A stretch of 64,000 nt of DNA from Streptomyces sp. Edi4 (GCF_040253615.1 NZ_JBEJGY010000004.1:5394001-5458000); one strand, 5' to 3'. Shown: positions 25,040 to 34,618, numbered from the stretch's first letter. Made by a program: numbers and translations. Notes: a model not told the origin generated them from the sequence alone.

Positions 25040-26173
25040 CTAGAACTTGTTGCGCGGGGTGATCCCGAGCGACATGCCCGACAGGCCGCGGGCGCGGCCG
25101 CCCAGCTTGCCGGCGATGGCACGCAGCGCGGCGCCCGCCGGGGAGTCCGGGTTGGACAGGACCACGGGGCGGCCGTCGTCGCCGCCCTCGCGCAGACGGA
25201 CGTCGATCGGGATGGAGCCCAGCACCGGCACGGTGGCGCCGGTCGTCCTGGTGAGGCCGTCGGCGACCTTCTGCCCGCCACCGGTGCCGAACACGTCGAC
25301 CATCTCGTCGCAGTGCGGGCACGGCAGGCCCGCCATGTTCTCGACGACACCGACGATCTTCTGGTGCGTCTGCACGGCGATGGAGCCGGCCCGTTCGGCG
25401 ACCTCGGCGGCGGCCTGCTGGGGGGTGGTCACGACCAGGATCTCGGCGTTCGGCACCAGTTGGGCCACCGAGATGGCGATGTCGCCGGTGCCCGGCGGCA
25501 GGTCGAGGAGCAGGACATCGAGGTCGCCCCAGTACACATCCGCGAGGAACTGCTGGAGGGCGCGGTGCAGCATCGGGCCGCGCCACACGACCGGCGCGTT
25601 GCCCGGGGTGAACATGCCGATGGAGATGACCTTCACGCCGTTCGCGGACGGCGGCATGATCATGTTCTCGACCTGGGTGGGCTTGCCGTCGACGCCCAGC
25701 ATGCGGGGCACGGAGTGACCGTAGATGTCGGCGTCCACGACGCCCACCTTCAGGCCGTCCGCCGCCATCGCGGCCGCCAGGTTGACCGTCACCGAGGACT
25801 TGCCGACGCCGCCCTTGCCGGAGGCGACCGCGTAGACGCGGGTCAGTGAGCCGGGCTGGGCGAAGGGCACCTCGCGCTCGGCGGTGCCGCCGCGCAGCGC
25901 GGACGCCAGCTCCTTGCGCTGCTCGTCGCTCATCACGTCGAGCGTCACATCGACGCGGCTGACGCCCTCGACCCGCTCGACGGCCTCCGTCACGTTCTTC
26001 GTGATGGTCTCGCGCATCGGGCAGCCGGACACGGTCAGATACACCGTGACAGCGACCGCCCCATCCGTACCGATCTCCACCGATTTGACCATGCCGAGCT
26101 CAGTGATCGGTCGGTGGATCTCGGGGTCGTTCACCGTCGCCAGTGCCTCAAGCACCGCGTCTTCCGTAGCCAT
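25040..26173 (-). CDS. mrp: Mrp/NBP35-family Fe-S cluster carrier ATPase
   Basis: A 377-residue P-loop protein that binds and transfers iron-sulfur clusters. The N-terminal ~90 residues are a MIP18/DUF59 domain (VNDPEIHRPITELGMV). The deviant Walker A is SGKGGVGKSS, the switch DADIYGHSVPRMLG, Walker B VLLLDLPPGTGD, and the cluster-binding pair is LPCPHCDE (Cys-x2-Cys). ATG at 26173. Mycobacterial mrp occupies the same place downstream of the sigE operon. It lies 44 bases downstream of the DUF1003 gene on the same strand. Confidence 0.95.
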   Translation of the reverse strand: MATEDAVLEALATVNDPEIHRPITELGMVKSVEIGTDGAVAVTVYLTVSGCPMRETITKNVTEAVERVEGVSRVDVTLDVMSDEQRKELASALRGGTAEREVPFAQPGSLTRVYAVASGKGGVGKSSVTVNLAAAMAADGLKVGVVDADIYGHSVPRMLGVDGKPTQVENMIMPPSANGVKVISIGMFTPGNAPVVWRGPMLHRALQQFLADVYWGDLDVLLLDLPPGTGDIAISVAQLVPNAEILVVTTPQQAAAEVAERAGSIAVQTHQKIVGVVENMAGLPCPHCDEMVDVFGTGGGQKVADGLTRTTGATVPVLGSIPIDVRLREGGDDGRPVVLSNPDSPAGAALRAIAGKLGGRARGLSGMSLGITPRNKF

Positions 26174-26217
26174 ACGGTCGATGGTACGGCGCCTACCGCA
26201 CCGTACGGAAAGCCCTG

Positions 26218-26793
26218 TCAGCGGTCGCCTTCGTCACGTCCGTGGGTGCGCTCGTGCGGGAATAGGTTCCTGCGCTCGTCCATCTCCTTGACCAGGTCCT
26301 GGAGTTCGGAGCGGATCCAGTCGCGGGTGGCCACCTCGCCCAGACCCATCCGCAGCGCCGCGATCTCCCGGGTCAGATACTCGGTGTCGGCGATGGACCG
26401 CTCGTTCTGCTTGCGGTCCTGCTCGTGGGTGACCCGGTCGCGGTCGTCCTGCCTGTTCTGCGCCAGCAGGATCAGCGGGGCCGCGTAGGAGGCCTGGAGG
26501 GACAGCGCGAGGGTGAGGAAGATGAACGGGTAGTTGTCGAAGCGCAGATGGCTCGGCGCGAAGATGTTCCAGGCGACCCACAGGATGATGATCAGGGTCA
26601 TCCAGACGATGAAACGCCCGGTGCCGAGGAAGCGCGCGATGCGCTCGCTGAACCGCCCGAACGCCTCGGGGTCCCACTCCGGCAGCAGCCGCACACGCCC
26701 CGCGCTCGGCTGGTCGAGCCGGCTGCGGCCGCGCGGCAGGGCGCTCGCGCCGCTCGCGCGGGTGCGCTCCTCGGACCGGTCAGTGCCGCCCAT
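26218..26793 (-). CDS. DUF1003 membrane protein
   Basis: A 191-residue protein of the DUF1003 family. Two membrane segments are present (FIVWMTLIIILWVAWNIFA and FIFLTLALSLQASYAAPLIL), linked by the short family loop with RFDNYPF. The C-terminal part is charged and helical, with the LLAQNRQDDRDR motif that defines the family and a coiled-coil prediction. The start overlaps the end of the upstream MgtE-N/CBS gene by 14 bases, so coupling is likely. The function is unknown; co-occurrence with Mg2+ transport genes hints at ion homeostasis. Confidence 0.9.
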   Translation of the reverse strand: MGGTDRSEERTRASGASALPRGRSRLDQPSAGRVRLLPEWDPEAFGRFSERIARFLGTGRFIVWMTLIIILWVAWNIFAPSHLRFDNYPFIFLTLALSLQASYAAPLILLAQNRQDDRDRVTHEQDRKQNERSIADTEYLTREIAALRMGLGEVATRDWIRSELQDLVKEMDERRNLFPHERTHGRDEGDR

Positions 26794-28057
26794 CGGGCAC
26801 CCCCTCCGGTCCGTGGAACTCCGTCTCGCGCCAGTCGTCCGGCAGCAGGTGGTCCAGTACGTCGTCGACGGTCACCGCGCCGAGCAGCGAGCCGCTGTCG
26901 TCGACCACGGGCGCCGCCACCATGTTGTACGCGGCGAGGAAGCTGGTCACCGAGGGCAGCGAGGCGTCCGGCGGCAGCGGCTTGAGGTCGCTGTCCACCA
27001 CCGAGCTGACCAGCGTGAACGGCGGCTCGCGCAGCAGCCGCTGGAAGTGCACCATGCCCAGGTACTTGCCGGTCGGCGTCTCGTCCGGCGGCCGGCACAC
27101 GTACACCTGCGCGGCGAGCGCGGGGGAGAGGTCCTGCTGGCGGACCCGGGCCAGCGCGTCGGCGACCGTGGCGTCGGGGCGCAGCACGATGGGCTCGGTC
27201 GTCATCAGACCGCCCGCCGTGCGCTCCTCGTAGGAGAGCAGCCGGCGCACATCGGCCGCGTCGTCGGGCTGCATCAGGGTCAGGAGGCGTTCCTTGTCCT
27301 CCTCGGGCAGCTCCGAGAGCAGGTCGGCGGCGTCGTCCGGGTCCATCGCCTCCAGGACGTCGGCGGCGCGCTCGTCCTTCAGCTTGCCGAGGATCTCCAC
27401 CTGGTCGTCGTCGGGCAGCTCCTCCAGGACGTCGGCGAGCCGGTCGTCGTCGAGGGCGGCGGCCACCTCGGCGCGCCGCTTGGGCGAGAGGTGGTGCATG
27501 ACGTTGGCCAGGTCGGCCGGGCGCAGCTGCTCGAAGGTGGCGACCAGGTTCTCGGCGCCCTGGCCGTGCTCCTCCAGGGAGAACCCCGTGACGGCGGACC
27601 ACTCCACGGTCAGGGTCTCGCCCTTGCGGCGGAGCGCGCCCGCCTTGCCACGGCGTACGAAGACCTTGTCGATCTCCCAGTCGCGACGCGCCGGCAGCTG
27701 CTGGATCGCGACGTCGAGGACGGTCACCTGCTCGTCGGTCCCGACCAGGGTGACCCGGCGGTCCAGGAGCTCACCGAGGACGAGACGTTCGGTCGGGCGC
27801 TGCTCGAAGCGGCGCAGATTGACCACGCCGGTGGTGATGACCTGGCCCGACTCCACCCCGGTGACCCGCGTCATCGGCAGGAAGATGAGCCGTCGGCTCG
27901 CCACCTCGACGACGATGCCGAGCAGCCGGGGAGGCCTGCGGCCCACGCGCAGCATCGCCACCAGGTCGCGCACCCGGCCGACCTGATCGCCGTTCGGGTC
28001 GAAGACGGCGACGCCGGAGAGGTGGGAGACGAAGACCCGAGGGGCGGCTGCCGCCAT
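26780..28057 (-). CDS. MgtE N-terminal/CBS domain protein without a channel
   Basis: A 425-residue soluble protein. ATG at 28057 follows GAAGGAGGGGCACGC. It begins with two PRC-barrel-like segments (FDPNGDQVGRVRDLVAML and DWEIDKVFVRRGKAGAL), followed by the superhelical MgtE N domain (LRPADLANVMHHLSPKRRAE, then repeated LADVLEELPDDD and AADVLEAMDPDDAADLL) and a pair of CBS domains (MTTEPIVLRPDATVADAL; DDSGSLLGAVTVDDVLDHLL). The Mg2+ channel domain of MgtE is absent, so it is a sensor or regulator rather than a transporter. The family is present next to DUF1003 in mycobacteria too. Confidence 0.9.
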   Translation of the reverse strand: MAAAAPRVFVSHLSGVAVFDPNGDQVGRVRDLVAMLRVGRRPPRLLGIVVEVASRRLIFLPMTRVTGVESGQVITTGVVNLRRFEQRPTERLVLGELLDRRVTLVGTDEQVTVLDVAIQQLPARRDWEIDKVFVRRGKAGALRRKGETLTVEWSAVTGFSLEEHGQGAENLVATFEQLRPADLANVMHHLSPKRRAEVAAALDDDRLADVLEELPDDDQVEILGKLKDERAADVLEAMDPDDAADLLSELPEEDKERLLTLMQPDDAADVRRLLSYEERTAGGLMTTEPIVLRPDATVADALARVRQQDLSPALAAQVYVCRPPDETPTGKYLGMVHFQRLLREPPFTLVSSVVDSDLKPLPPDASLPSVTSFLAAYNMVAAPVVDDSGSLLGAVTVDDVLDHLLPDDWRETEFHGPEGVPDGRH

Positions 28058-28249
28058 GCGTGCCCCTCCTTCTGTGCCGGGAGTCCCAGGTGCCACGACG
28101 CGCTGCGGGACAAGGGCTTCAGGCTAGCGGGTGAGTGAGCGCGTCGCCCTCGCGGGTCGCCCGTCCGGCGCCCGGGCCGGCGGCGGCAACCGTGCGGGTA
28201 GGGTGCGGTCTGCCGATCCCCCACGTCCATGCGAGAGGCAGTACGCAAG

Positions 28250-28996
28250 GTGACCTCATCCTCCTGGTCCCCGCGGGTACGGGCCCGCCGGGCCGCCCTG
28301 TCCGTCGTGCTGTGCGCGGGGCTCGCCGCGGCGCTCACCGCGTGCGGTGGGGACCCGGACGAGGGCACCAATGGCGTCGGCAAGCTGTCCGCCCCCGAGA
28401 TCGAGAACAAGGCGCGGGCGGCGGCCGACGGCGCGGGCGCGGTGCGCTTGTCGGGGACCCTGGTCAGCCAGGGCGGCTCGTACAAGATCGACATGAAGCT
28501 GAAGGGCAGCGGCGGCACGGGCACGGTCACGTCGCAGAAGAGCACGTTCGGGCTGCTGCGGGTCGGCGAGGACCTGTTCTTGAAGGCCGGCGCGGGGTTC
28601 TGGTCGCGCAGCGAGTCCGGCGGCGCGAGCGCGGCGGCGGGCAAACTCGACGACAAGTACGTCAAGGTGCCCTCCGGCGACCCCGCCTACCAGCAGCTGC
28701 GCGGGTTCACCGAGAAGTCGGCGCTGCTCAAGGGGGTGCTCGGGTTGCAGGGCACGCTGTCCAAGAAGGAGCGCTCCGAGGTCGCAGCGCTTCCCACGGT
28801 ACGGATCGAGGCGGGCCGCGACGGCGAGGGCGGCACCCTCGACGTCTCCCTCAAAGGCACGCCCTACCCCCTGCGCTTCGAGCGGGCCGGCGGGGCGGGC
28901 GTCCTCGAACTGGCCGACTGGGACAAGGACTTCGCGCTGGCCGCGCCGGCGAAGGGGGACACGGTGGACTACGGCAAGCAGCTGCCGACGGCCTAG
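28250..28996 (+). CDS. Lipoprotein, LppX/LprG-like
   Basis: A 248-residue exported lipoprotein. GTG at 28250 starts VTSSSWSPRVRARRAALS; an ATG at 28229 is an alternative with no better ribosome binding site. The lipobox LTAC follows the hydrophobic core, and CGGDPDEG begins the mature protein. The rest resembles the LppX_LprAFG fold: KARAAADGAGAVRLSGTL, LLRVGEDLFLKAGAGFWSRS and a C-terminal beta sheet. In mycobacteria such proteins bind lipids, for example triacylglycerol or PDIM precursors; a lipid-carrier role here is inference. It is divergent from the MgtE-N/CBS gene. Confidence 0.82.
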   Translation: MTSSSWSPRVRARRAALSVVLCAGLAAALTACGGDPDEGTNGVGKLSAPEIENKARAAADGAGAVRLSGTLVSQGGSYKIDMKLKGSGGTGTVTSQKSTFGLLRVGEDLFLKAGAGFWSRSESGGASAAAGKLDDKYVKVPSGDPAYQQLRGFTEKSALLKGVLGLQGTLSKKERSEVAALPTVRIEAGRDGEGGTLDVSLKGTPYPLRFERAGGAGVLELADWDKDFALAAPAKGDTVDYGKQLPTA

Positions 28997-29042
28997 CGGG
29001 GTGCCTCCGGCGCGGGCCGCGCGTCGTGGGCCCGCCGGGGTC

Positions 29043-29567
29043 TCAGCGCCGCTTCCGCTTCAGGAGCAGCCGGGGCAGCGCGGCCGGCACCGCGTGGCGG
29101 GTGGTGGCGGGGGAGGCCACCGGGGCCGCCGCGAGGGAGGTGTCCGGGGCCGGCTCCAGGGGGCCCGCCGGAGTCAGGGCGACCAGACGGCACTGCGCCG
29201 CCCAGCGCGCGGGCATCGCCTCGCCGTCGGGGGCGTTGAGCCGCTTGCCCTTCAGCTCGGCCACCGCGCTCTCCCACGCGGCGGAGCCGGCGGGGATCTC
29301 GCGGACCTGTGCCGTCCAGGCCACCACGCGGCCGCCCTTGTCCTTGGAGCGGACCGTCACCGTCGCCGCGGCGCCGTCCACCAGGCCGTCGAGCGGCTGC
29401 TCGCCGGGGCCGCCGCCGATCACGTACGCCGCCCCGTCGATCCACGCGTGCCACAGGGCCCGCTCCGGCGCACCGGCGCCGCGCACCCAGATGAGCCCGG
29501 ACTTCTTGGTGGCCTCCTCGACCAGCGCCCCATCGAGGAGGGCCTGGCCGGACAGCGTCTGCGTCAT
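29043..29567 (-). CDS. Conserved protein of unknown function
   Basis: A 174-residue protein with no signal peptide. The N-terminal 110 residues are beta-rich (KKSGLIWVRGAGAPERALWH, then DGAAYVIGGGPGEQPL and ATVTVRSKDKGGRVVAW) and might adopt a split-barrel fold like FMN-binding proteins, but no flavin motif is clear. The C-terminus is Ala/Pro-rich and ends with the basic LLLKRKRR. It is convergent with the lipoprotein gene and divergent from the EamA transporter gene (80 bases apart). Confidence 0.72.
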   Translation of the reverse strand: MTQTLSGQALLDGALVEEATKKSGLIWVRGAGAPERALWHAWIDGAAYVIGGGPGEQPLDGLVDGAAATVTVRSKDKGGRVVAWTAQVREIPAGSAAWESAVAELKGKRLNAPDGEAMPARWAAQCRLVALTPAGPLEPAPDTSLAAAPVASPATTRHAVPAALPRLLLKRKRR

Positions 29568-29646
29568 GGCACCACAGTAGAGGCCCAGGTGGGGGCCCGA
29601 GGAATAGTCAGTTCCGTAAACCCGTGATGCCCCTTACGCTTCCGCT

Positions 29647-30549
29647 GTGACCACTGCAACCACCCCGGCCCCCGCGCTCGCGGCCGTCCCGCGCACCGAC
29701 GTCGTCCTGCTCGGGGTCGCCATCGCCAGCGTCTCGCTGTCCGCGCCGCTGATCGCCGCGACCGCCGCGCCCGCGCTGGCCATCGCCTTCTGGCGCAACG
29801 CGCTCGCGGTCGGCGCGCTGACCCCGGTGGCGTGGTTCAAGTACCGTGCCCGCCTGCGCGCCCTGACCCGGCGCGAGGTGGGCCTGACGGTCGGGGCGGG
29901 CGCGCTGCTCGCGCTGCACTTCGGACTGTGGCTGCCCAGCCTGAGCATGACGTCCGTCGCCTCCTCGACCGCGCTGTGCACCACCACCCCGATCTGGACG
30001 ACCATCGCGCTGCGCCTGCGCGGCCACCGTCCCCCGGCCCTGGTGTGGACGGGCACCCTGGCCGCCTGCGTCGGCGTCGTCCTGCTCACCGGAGTCGACC
30101 TGAGCCTTTCGCCGCGCGCGCTGGCGGGGGACGCGCTCGCCCTCGGCGGCGGCGTCGCGGCCGCCGGGTACGTCCTGCTCGGCGCCGAGGTGCGCAAGAG
30201 CGTGGACACCGTGCCGTACACCTACCTCTGCTACGGCACGGCGGCCGCCGGGCTGCTCACGGCCGCCTTCCTGAGCGGCGCGGAGCTCACCTCGTACGAC
30301 GGCACGACCTGGATCAAGCTCGGCGTGCTCACGCTCGCCGCCCAGCTCCTCGGCCACTCGCTGCTCAACCGGGTCGTGGCGAGTCTCGGCCCGTCCGTCA
30401 CCTCTACGGCGATCCTGCTCGAAACCCCGGGCGCCGCCCTCATCGCGGCGCTCTGGCTCGGCCAGCAGCCCCCGGCCCTGGCCTACCCGGCGCTCCTGGT
30501 GATCCTGGCCGGGCTCGCCCTGGTCGTCCGGGCCAACCGCGCCTCCTGA
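29647..30549 (+). CDS. EamA/DMT-family transporter
   Basis: A 300-residue drug/metabolite transporter with ten predicted membrane segments in two EamA repeats. GTG at 29647. Family-typical stretches are AIAFWRNALAVGALTPVAWF (end of TM2), VASSTALCTTTPIWTTIALR (TM4) and LLETPGAALIAALWLGQQPP (TM9). The substrate could be an amino acid, nucleoside or amine; nothing nearby narrows this. It stands alone between two convergent or divergent genes. Confidence 0.9.
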   Translation: MTTATTPAPALAAVPRTDVVLLGVAIASVSLSAPLIAATAAPALAIAFWRNALAVGALTPVAWFKYRARLRALTRREVGLTVGAGALLALHFGLWLPSLSMTSVASSTALCTTTPIWTTIALRLRGHRPPALVWTGTLAACVGVVLLTGVDLSLSPRALAGDALALGGGVAAAGYVLLGAEVRKSVDTVPYTYLCYGTAAAGLLTAAFLSGAELTSYDGTTWIKLGVLTLAAQLLGHSLLNRVVASLGPSVTSTAILLETPGAALIAALWLGQQPPALAYPALLVILAGLALVVRANRAS

Positions 30550-30597
30550 GCCGTACGGCGGCCCCGGCCCCGGCCCGGGCGGGGGCCGCCCGGGCCG

Positions 30598-31791
30598 TCA
30601 GAGCCAGCCGTTGCGCTTCAGGGTGCGGTGGATGACGAAGCAGGCCACGGCAACGAGCCCCATCGAGACCGGGTAGCCGTACCTCCAGTGCAGCTCCGGC
30701 ATGTGGTCGAAGTTCATCCCGTACACGCCACACACCATCGTCGGTACGGCGATGATGGCCGCCCAGGACGTGATCTTGCGCATGTCCTCGTTCTGGGCGA
30801 CGGAGGCCTGCGCGAGGTTGGCCTGGAGGATGGAGTTCAGGAGCTCGTCGAAGCCGACGACCTGCTCCTGTACGCGGGCGAGGTGGTCGGCCACGTCCCG
30901 GAAGTACTTCTGGATGTCCGGGTCGACCAGGCGCATCGGGCGCTCGCTCAGGAGCTGCATCGGGCGCAGCAGCGGCGACACCGCGCGCTTGAACTCCAGT
31001 ACCTCGCGCTTGAGTTGGTAGATCCGGCCGGGGTCGACGCCGCGCGGGCTGCCCTTGGCCGGGGCCGAGAAGACCTCGATCTCCACCTCGTCGATGTCGT
31101 CCTGGACGGCGTCCACGACCGCCAGATATCCGTCGACCACCTGGTCGGCGATGGCGTGCAGCACGGCGGACGGGCCCTTGGCCAGCAGCTCCGGGTCGCC
31201 CTGGAGGCGGGTGCGCAGCGCGCGCAGCGAACCCTGGCCGCCGTGCCGGACGGTGATGACGAAGTCCCGGCCCGTGAAGCACATCACCTCGCCGGTCTCC
31301 ACGACCTCGCTGGTCGCGGTGAGCTCGGCGTGCTCCACGTAGTGGATCGTCTTGAAGACGGTGAAGAGGGTGTCGTCGTAGCGCTCCAGTTTCGGGCGCT
31401 GGTGGGCGTGGACCGCGTCCTCAACGGCCAGCGGGTGCAGCCCGAACTCTGCCGCGATACCGGCGAATTCGGCCTCCGTCGGCTCGTGCAGACCGATCCA
31501 GGCGAAGCCGCCGTCCTCGCGTACGCGGCGCATGGCCTCACGGGGCGTCAGGCACACCGTCTCCTCGGCGGAGGCGGAGGCGGTGGCGGAGGGGGAGGCG
31601 GCGGACGCGCCGGACGGTGCGGGGACGCACTGCGGGGACTGCACGCGCCGCCCGTCGCGGTAGACCGCGCAGTCCACGACGGCGCTGCTCGCCGACGGGT
31701 CGCGGGTGGTGTCGTAGCCGCCGCTGTAGGGCGCGCTGGTCTTGCGCAGCGCGGGGCGGACCACGGCGCGCAGGTCACGGATCATCGACAT
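30598..31791 (-). CDS. corA: CorA-like magnesium/cobalt transporter
   Basis: A 397-residue CorA-type channel subunit. The ATG at 31791 follows AAGGAGCCCTGCC. An N-terminal extension of about 80 residues includes a Ser/Ala-rich tract (PSGASAASPSATASASAEE). Then come the cytoplasmic funnel with the long willow helices, and the two C-terminal membrane segments separated by the selectivity motif YGMNFDHMPEL. A basic tail (LKRNGWL) closes it. With the MgtE-N/CBS and DUF1003 genes 2.5 kb away it forms a Mg2+-related neighbourhood, as in mycobacteria. Confidence 0.94.
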   Translation of the reverse strand: MSMIRDLRAVVRPALRKTSAPYSGGYDTTRDPSASSAVVDCAVYRDGRRVQSPQCVPAPSGASAASPSATASASAEETVCLTPREAMRRVREDGGFAWIGLHEPTEAEFAGIAAEFGLHPLAVEDAVHAHQRPKLERYDDTLFTVFKTIHYVEHAELTATSEVVETGEVMCFTGRDFVITVRHGGQGSLRALRTRLQGDPELLAKGPSAVLHAIADQVVDGYLAVVDAVQDDIDEVEIEVFSAPAKGSPRGVDPGRIYQLKREVLEFKRAVSPLLRPMQLLSERPMRLVDPDIQKYFRDVADHLARVQEQVVGFDELLNSILQANLAQASVAQNEDMRKITSWAAIIAVPTMVCGVYGMNFDHMPELHWRYGYPVSMGLVAVACFVIHRTLKRNGWL

Positions 31792-32292
31792 GGCAGGGCT
31801 CCTTCACGGAGGGCCGTCGCAGGGCGTGACGCTCTGGAACTGCCCGGAATGAGGACGTGCTGCGGCGAAGGGAGACCACGGGGCCGAAGTGCCCCGGAAA
31901 AGGCGTCAATCGCACACGTTCGCATAGCGGGCGGCACCACAGGGGCACGCGCGGACGGCGTTCGCTACTGAAACGGACAAGGCGAGGCGATGTGCTCTTC
32001 CGTCGGGCGAAACGCCATGAGACTCAGGGTGTTTCCGGGGTGTTTCCGGGCGCTGGGGCCGGGGAAAGAAGTTCTCGGATCCCACCGAGAACTCAGATCA
32101 TCGGGAACAACGCAGCCGCGCGGAAGAGCGGTTGGTACTGCCAGGCCGACTTCGATCCATCGCAGCCCCACCTCCTCCAGCCGGTCCCCCGTGGGGAACT
32201 TCCTGCTGTCCCGAACAGCGGCCAAGACTATCAGCCCACCGTCACGTCAAGCCCCGTCTTTGCCGCTTGCATACGCCTTCTATGCTCGGCCC
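31792..32292. promoter_or_regulatory. Divergent intergenic region, corA / SUFU-like gene
   Basis: Five hundred bases between divergent starts. The composition is more AT-rich than flanking genes. A doubled GGTGTTTCCGGG occurs at about 32028-32051. Near the right end TTGCAT and TATGCT (32268-32286, spacing about 10 bases) stand just upstream of the ATG at 32293, which would place transcription start at or near the start codon. No further gene, RNA or Mg2+ sensor is recognisable. Confidence 0.35.
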
Positions 32293-32877
32293 ATGGTTGA
32301 TGTTCTTGCTCTGGTGGAAGCCCGGTTGCGCACCGCGCTCGGTGAGCCGGACGCGCGCGCCGCGGTCACCTTTCTCGGCACGGACCGGATCGAGGTGCTG
32401 CGGTTCACCGAGGGCGACATCGTCCGGTACGCGACCCTGGGCATGTCCGCGCAGCCGATGGCCGACCCGACGTCGGCGCTCGCCGACCCGGTGAAGGGGC
32501 CTCGGGCCGAGCTGATCCTGTCCGTACGGTCCGGGCTCGCCGACACCGACAAGGTGCTCCGCGCGCTGGCCGTGCTCGCGGCGTCCCCGCAGGTGGAGGG
32601 CCTGGTGGTGGCTCCGGGTGCCTCGCTCGACACCGGGGAGGCGCTGTGGCCGGGCGCGCCCTTCACCTCGGTGCTGGTCGCCGAGTCGGGGGGGCTGGTG
32701 GAGGATCTGGAGCTCGACGCGCCGATGGATCCGGTCCGGTTCCTGCCGTTGCTGCCGATGACCACGAATGAGGCGGCGTGGAAGCGGGTGCGGGGGGCGA
32801 AGGCGCTGGAGGAGCGCTGGCTGGCCCAGGGCACGGATCTGCGCGACCCGGTGCGCAAGCCCACCCGCCTGGACTGA
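32293..32877 (+). CDS. Suppressor-of-fused (SUFU) domain protein
   Basis: A 194-residue cytoplasmic protein resembling bacterial members of the SUFU superfamily. Typical stretches are DRIEVLRFTEGDIVRYATLG, then RAELILSVRSGL and PFTSVLVAESGGLVEDLEL, ending in MTTNEAAWKRVRGAKALEER. The ATG at 32293 lacks a Shine-Dalgarno but has a possible -10 TATGCT ten bases upstream, so it may be leaderless; in-frame codons run upstream to 31990 but appear non-coding. Bacterial SUFU proteins are often toxin-immunity or stress-related; no toxin gene lies next to it. Confidence 0.75.
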   Translation: MVDVLALVEARLRTALGEPDARAAVTFLGTDRIEVLRFTEGDIVRYATLGMSAQPMADPTSALADPVKGPRAELILSVRSGLADTDKVLRALAVLAASPQVEGLVVAPGASLDTGEALWPGAPFTSVLVAESGGLVEDLELDAPMDPVRFLPLLPMTTNEAAWKRVRGAKALEERWLAQGTDLRDPVRKPTRLD

Positions 32878-32929
32878 GTACGCGCCCGTCCTCAATCTCC
32901 CCCAAGGCCTTAAGGGCCAGGGGGGACCC

Positions 32930-33375
32930 CCATGACGGGCTGGGTATGCCCATGCGGGCCAGCACCGACCCCGCCAGGGGCGCGGGGAACTGCGCGACCA
33001 GCCACGCACGGTCGGCAGCCGAGCTCCCTGGGGCTCCGCCCCAGACCCCGATCGCGCCTGAAGGGCGCTCGTCCTCAATCGCCGGACAGGCTGAGGTTGC
33101 CGATGTGGGCCAGCATGAGCCCCGCCCGGGGGTTGGCTTCACGTGGGCCAGCGCGGACCCTGTCAGGGGCGCGGGGAACTGCGCGAGGAGCGACCACGGT
33201 CCGCACCGGAGGTCCCTGGGGCTCCGCCCCAGACCCCGTTCGCGCTGAACGCGCTCGTCCTCAATCGCCGGACAGGCTGAGGGTGTCAGTGTGGGCCAGC
33301 ACGCACCCCGCCAGGGGCGCGGGGAACTGCGCGGCCGGCCACCCACACGGTCCGCGGCCGGGGTCCGAAGGGACC
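32930..33375. repeat. Long-period interspersed repeats with the AGGGGCGCGGGGAACTGCGCG core
   Basis: Three copies of the reverse-complement core AGGGGCGCGGGGAACTGCGCG at about 32976, 33166 and 33313. Between them are two copies of a longer module, CCCTGGGGCTCCGCCCCAGA followed by the CTCAATCGCCGGACAGGCTG stretch, itself common in Streptomyces intergenic DNA. No gene is supported in this 505-base gap. Confidence 0.8.
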
Positions 33376-33382
33376 AGCGTGC

Positions 33383-34618
33383 TCACACCCCGGATGGGCT
33401 GGCCGAGCGCACGCCGGCCCGCGCTCCATGGACGACCTCCCGCACCAGCACCCCCCGCCTCACCCACACGATCACCGCTCCGACCACCGCCGCAAGCGCC
33501 GCCACCACGAACGGCACGTGCAGATCACTCCACTCCTCGATCTTCGGCGCCAGATAGGGCGCGGCCGCCGCGGCGAACCAGCGGACGAAGTTGTAGCCCG
33601 CGCTCGCCACCGGCCGGGGCGCGTCCGAGACGCCGAGCGCCAACTCGGTGTACACGGTGTTGTTGAGCCCGATGAACGCGCCGGAGGCGATCGTCGCCGC
33701 CACCGCCGTGGCGTGGTTGCCGTACCCGAGCACGACCAGGTCCGCCGCGAGCAGCACCAGCGATCCGCCGAGCACCTTCAGGGAGCCGAACCGCTCCTGG
33801 AGCCGGGGCGCGACGAGCACCGAGAACACCGCGAGCAGCACACCCCACGCGAAGAACACCCCGCCCGACTTGTAGGGCGACATGTTCAGGACGAACGGGG
33901 TGAAGGCGAGCACCGTGAAGAACGCGTAGTTGTAGAAGAAGGCGGACGCCGCCGCCGAGGCCAGTCCGCCGTGGCCCAGCGCCTTGAGCGGGTCGAGCAG
34001 CGAGGTCCTGCGCGCGGGCTTGGGCTGTTCCTTCAGGAACACCGTGATCGCGAGGAAGCCGATCGCCATGAGGGCGGCCGTGCCGAAGAAGGGGTAGCGC
34101 CACTTCATGTCGCCGAGGACCGCCCCGACCAGCGGCCCGCACGCCATGCCGAGCCCGAGCGCGGACTCGTAGAGCAGGATCGCCGCCGCGCTGCCCCCGG
34201 CCGCCGCGCCCACGATGACCGCGAGCGCGGTGGACACGAAGAGCGCGTTGCCGAGTCCCCAGCCGGCCCGGAAGCCGACGAGTTCGCCGACCGAGTTCGA
34301 CGTACCGGCGAGCGCGGCGAAGACGACGACCAGGGCGAGACCCACGAGCAGCGTCTTCTTGCCGCCGATCCGGCTGGACACGAACCCCGTGACCAGCATC
34401 GCCACGGCGGTGATCAGGAAGTACGAGGTGAAGAGCAGGGAGACCTGGCTGGGCGTGGCGTCCAGGCCCTTGGCGATGGAGGGCAGGATCGGGTCGACCA
34501 GGCCGATGCCCATGAAGGCGACGACAGAGGCGCCCGCCGTCGCCCAGACCGCCTTGGGCTGACGCAGCAGGCCGCCGGTTCCCGCGCCCTGGTCGAGAGG
34601 GTCCGTCCCTTGCCGCAT
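33383..34618 (-). CDS. MFS efflux transporter
   Basis: A 411-residue major facilitator with 12 predicted membrane segments. The ATG at 34618 is chosen because GGGAGCAGCC precedes it; a TTG at 34702 would extend the frame. The first half has FMGIGLVDPILPSIAKGL and the loop motif GFVSSRIGGKKTLLVGLAL, as in drug:H+ antiporters of the 12-TM type; GLGNALFVSTALAVIVG follows. A conserved YNYAFFTVLAFTPF lies in the second half. The substrate is unknown. A short inverted repeat upstream may be an operator. Confidence 0.9.
   Translation of the reverse strand: MRQGTDPLDQGAGTGGLLRQPKAVWATAGASVVAFMGIGLVDPILPSIAKGLDATPSQVSLLFTSYFLITAVAMLVTGFVSSRIGGKKTLLVGLALVVVFAALAGTSNSVGELVGFRAGWGLGNALFVSTALAVIVGAAAGGSAAAILLYESALGLGMACGPLVGAVLGDMKWRYPFFGTAALMAIGFLAITVFLKEQPKPARRTSLLDPLKALGHGGLASAAASAFFYNYAFFTVLAFTPFVLNMSPYKSGGVFFAWGVLLAVFSVLVAPRLQERFGSLKVLGGSLVLLAADLVVLGYGNHATAVAATIASGAFIGLNNTVYTELALGVSDAPRPVASAGYNFVRWFAAAAAPYLAPKIEEWSDLHVPFVVAALAAVVGAVIVWVRRGVLVREVVHGARAGVRSASPSGV

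Noticed and set aside
31857..32300. Plus-strand frames between corA and the SUFU-like gene
   Set aside because: Composition is not codon-biased as in neighbouring genes, and no ribosome binding site or family match is visible.
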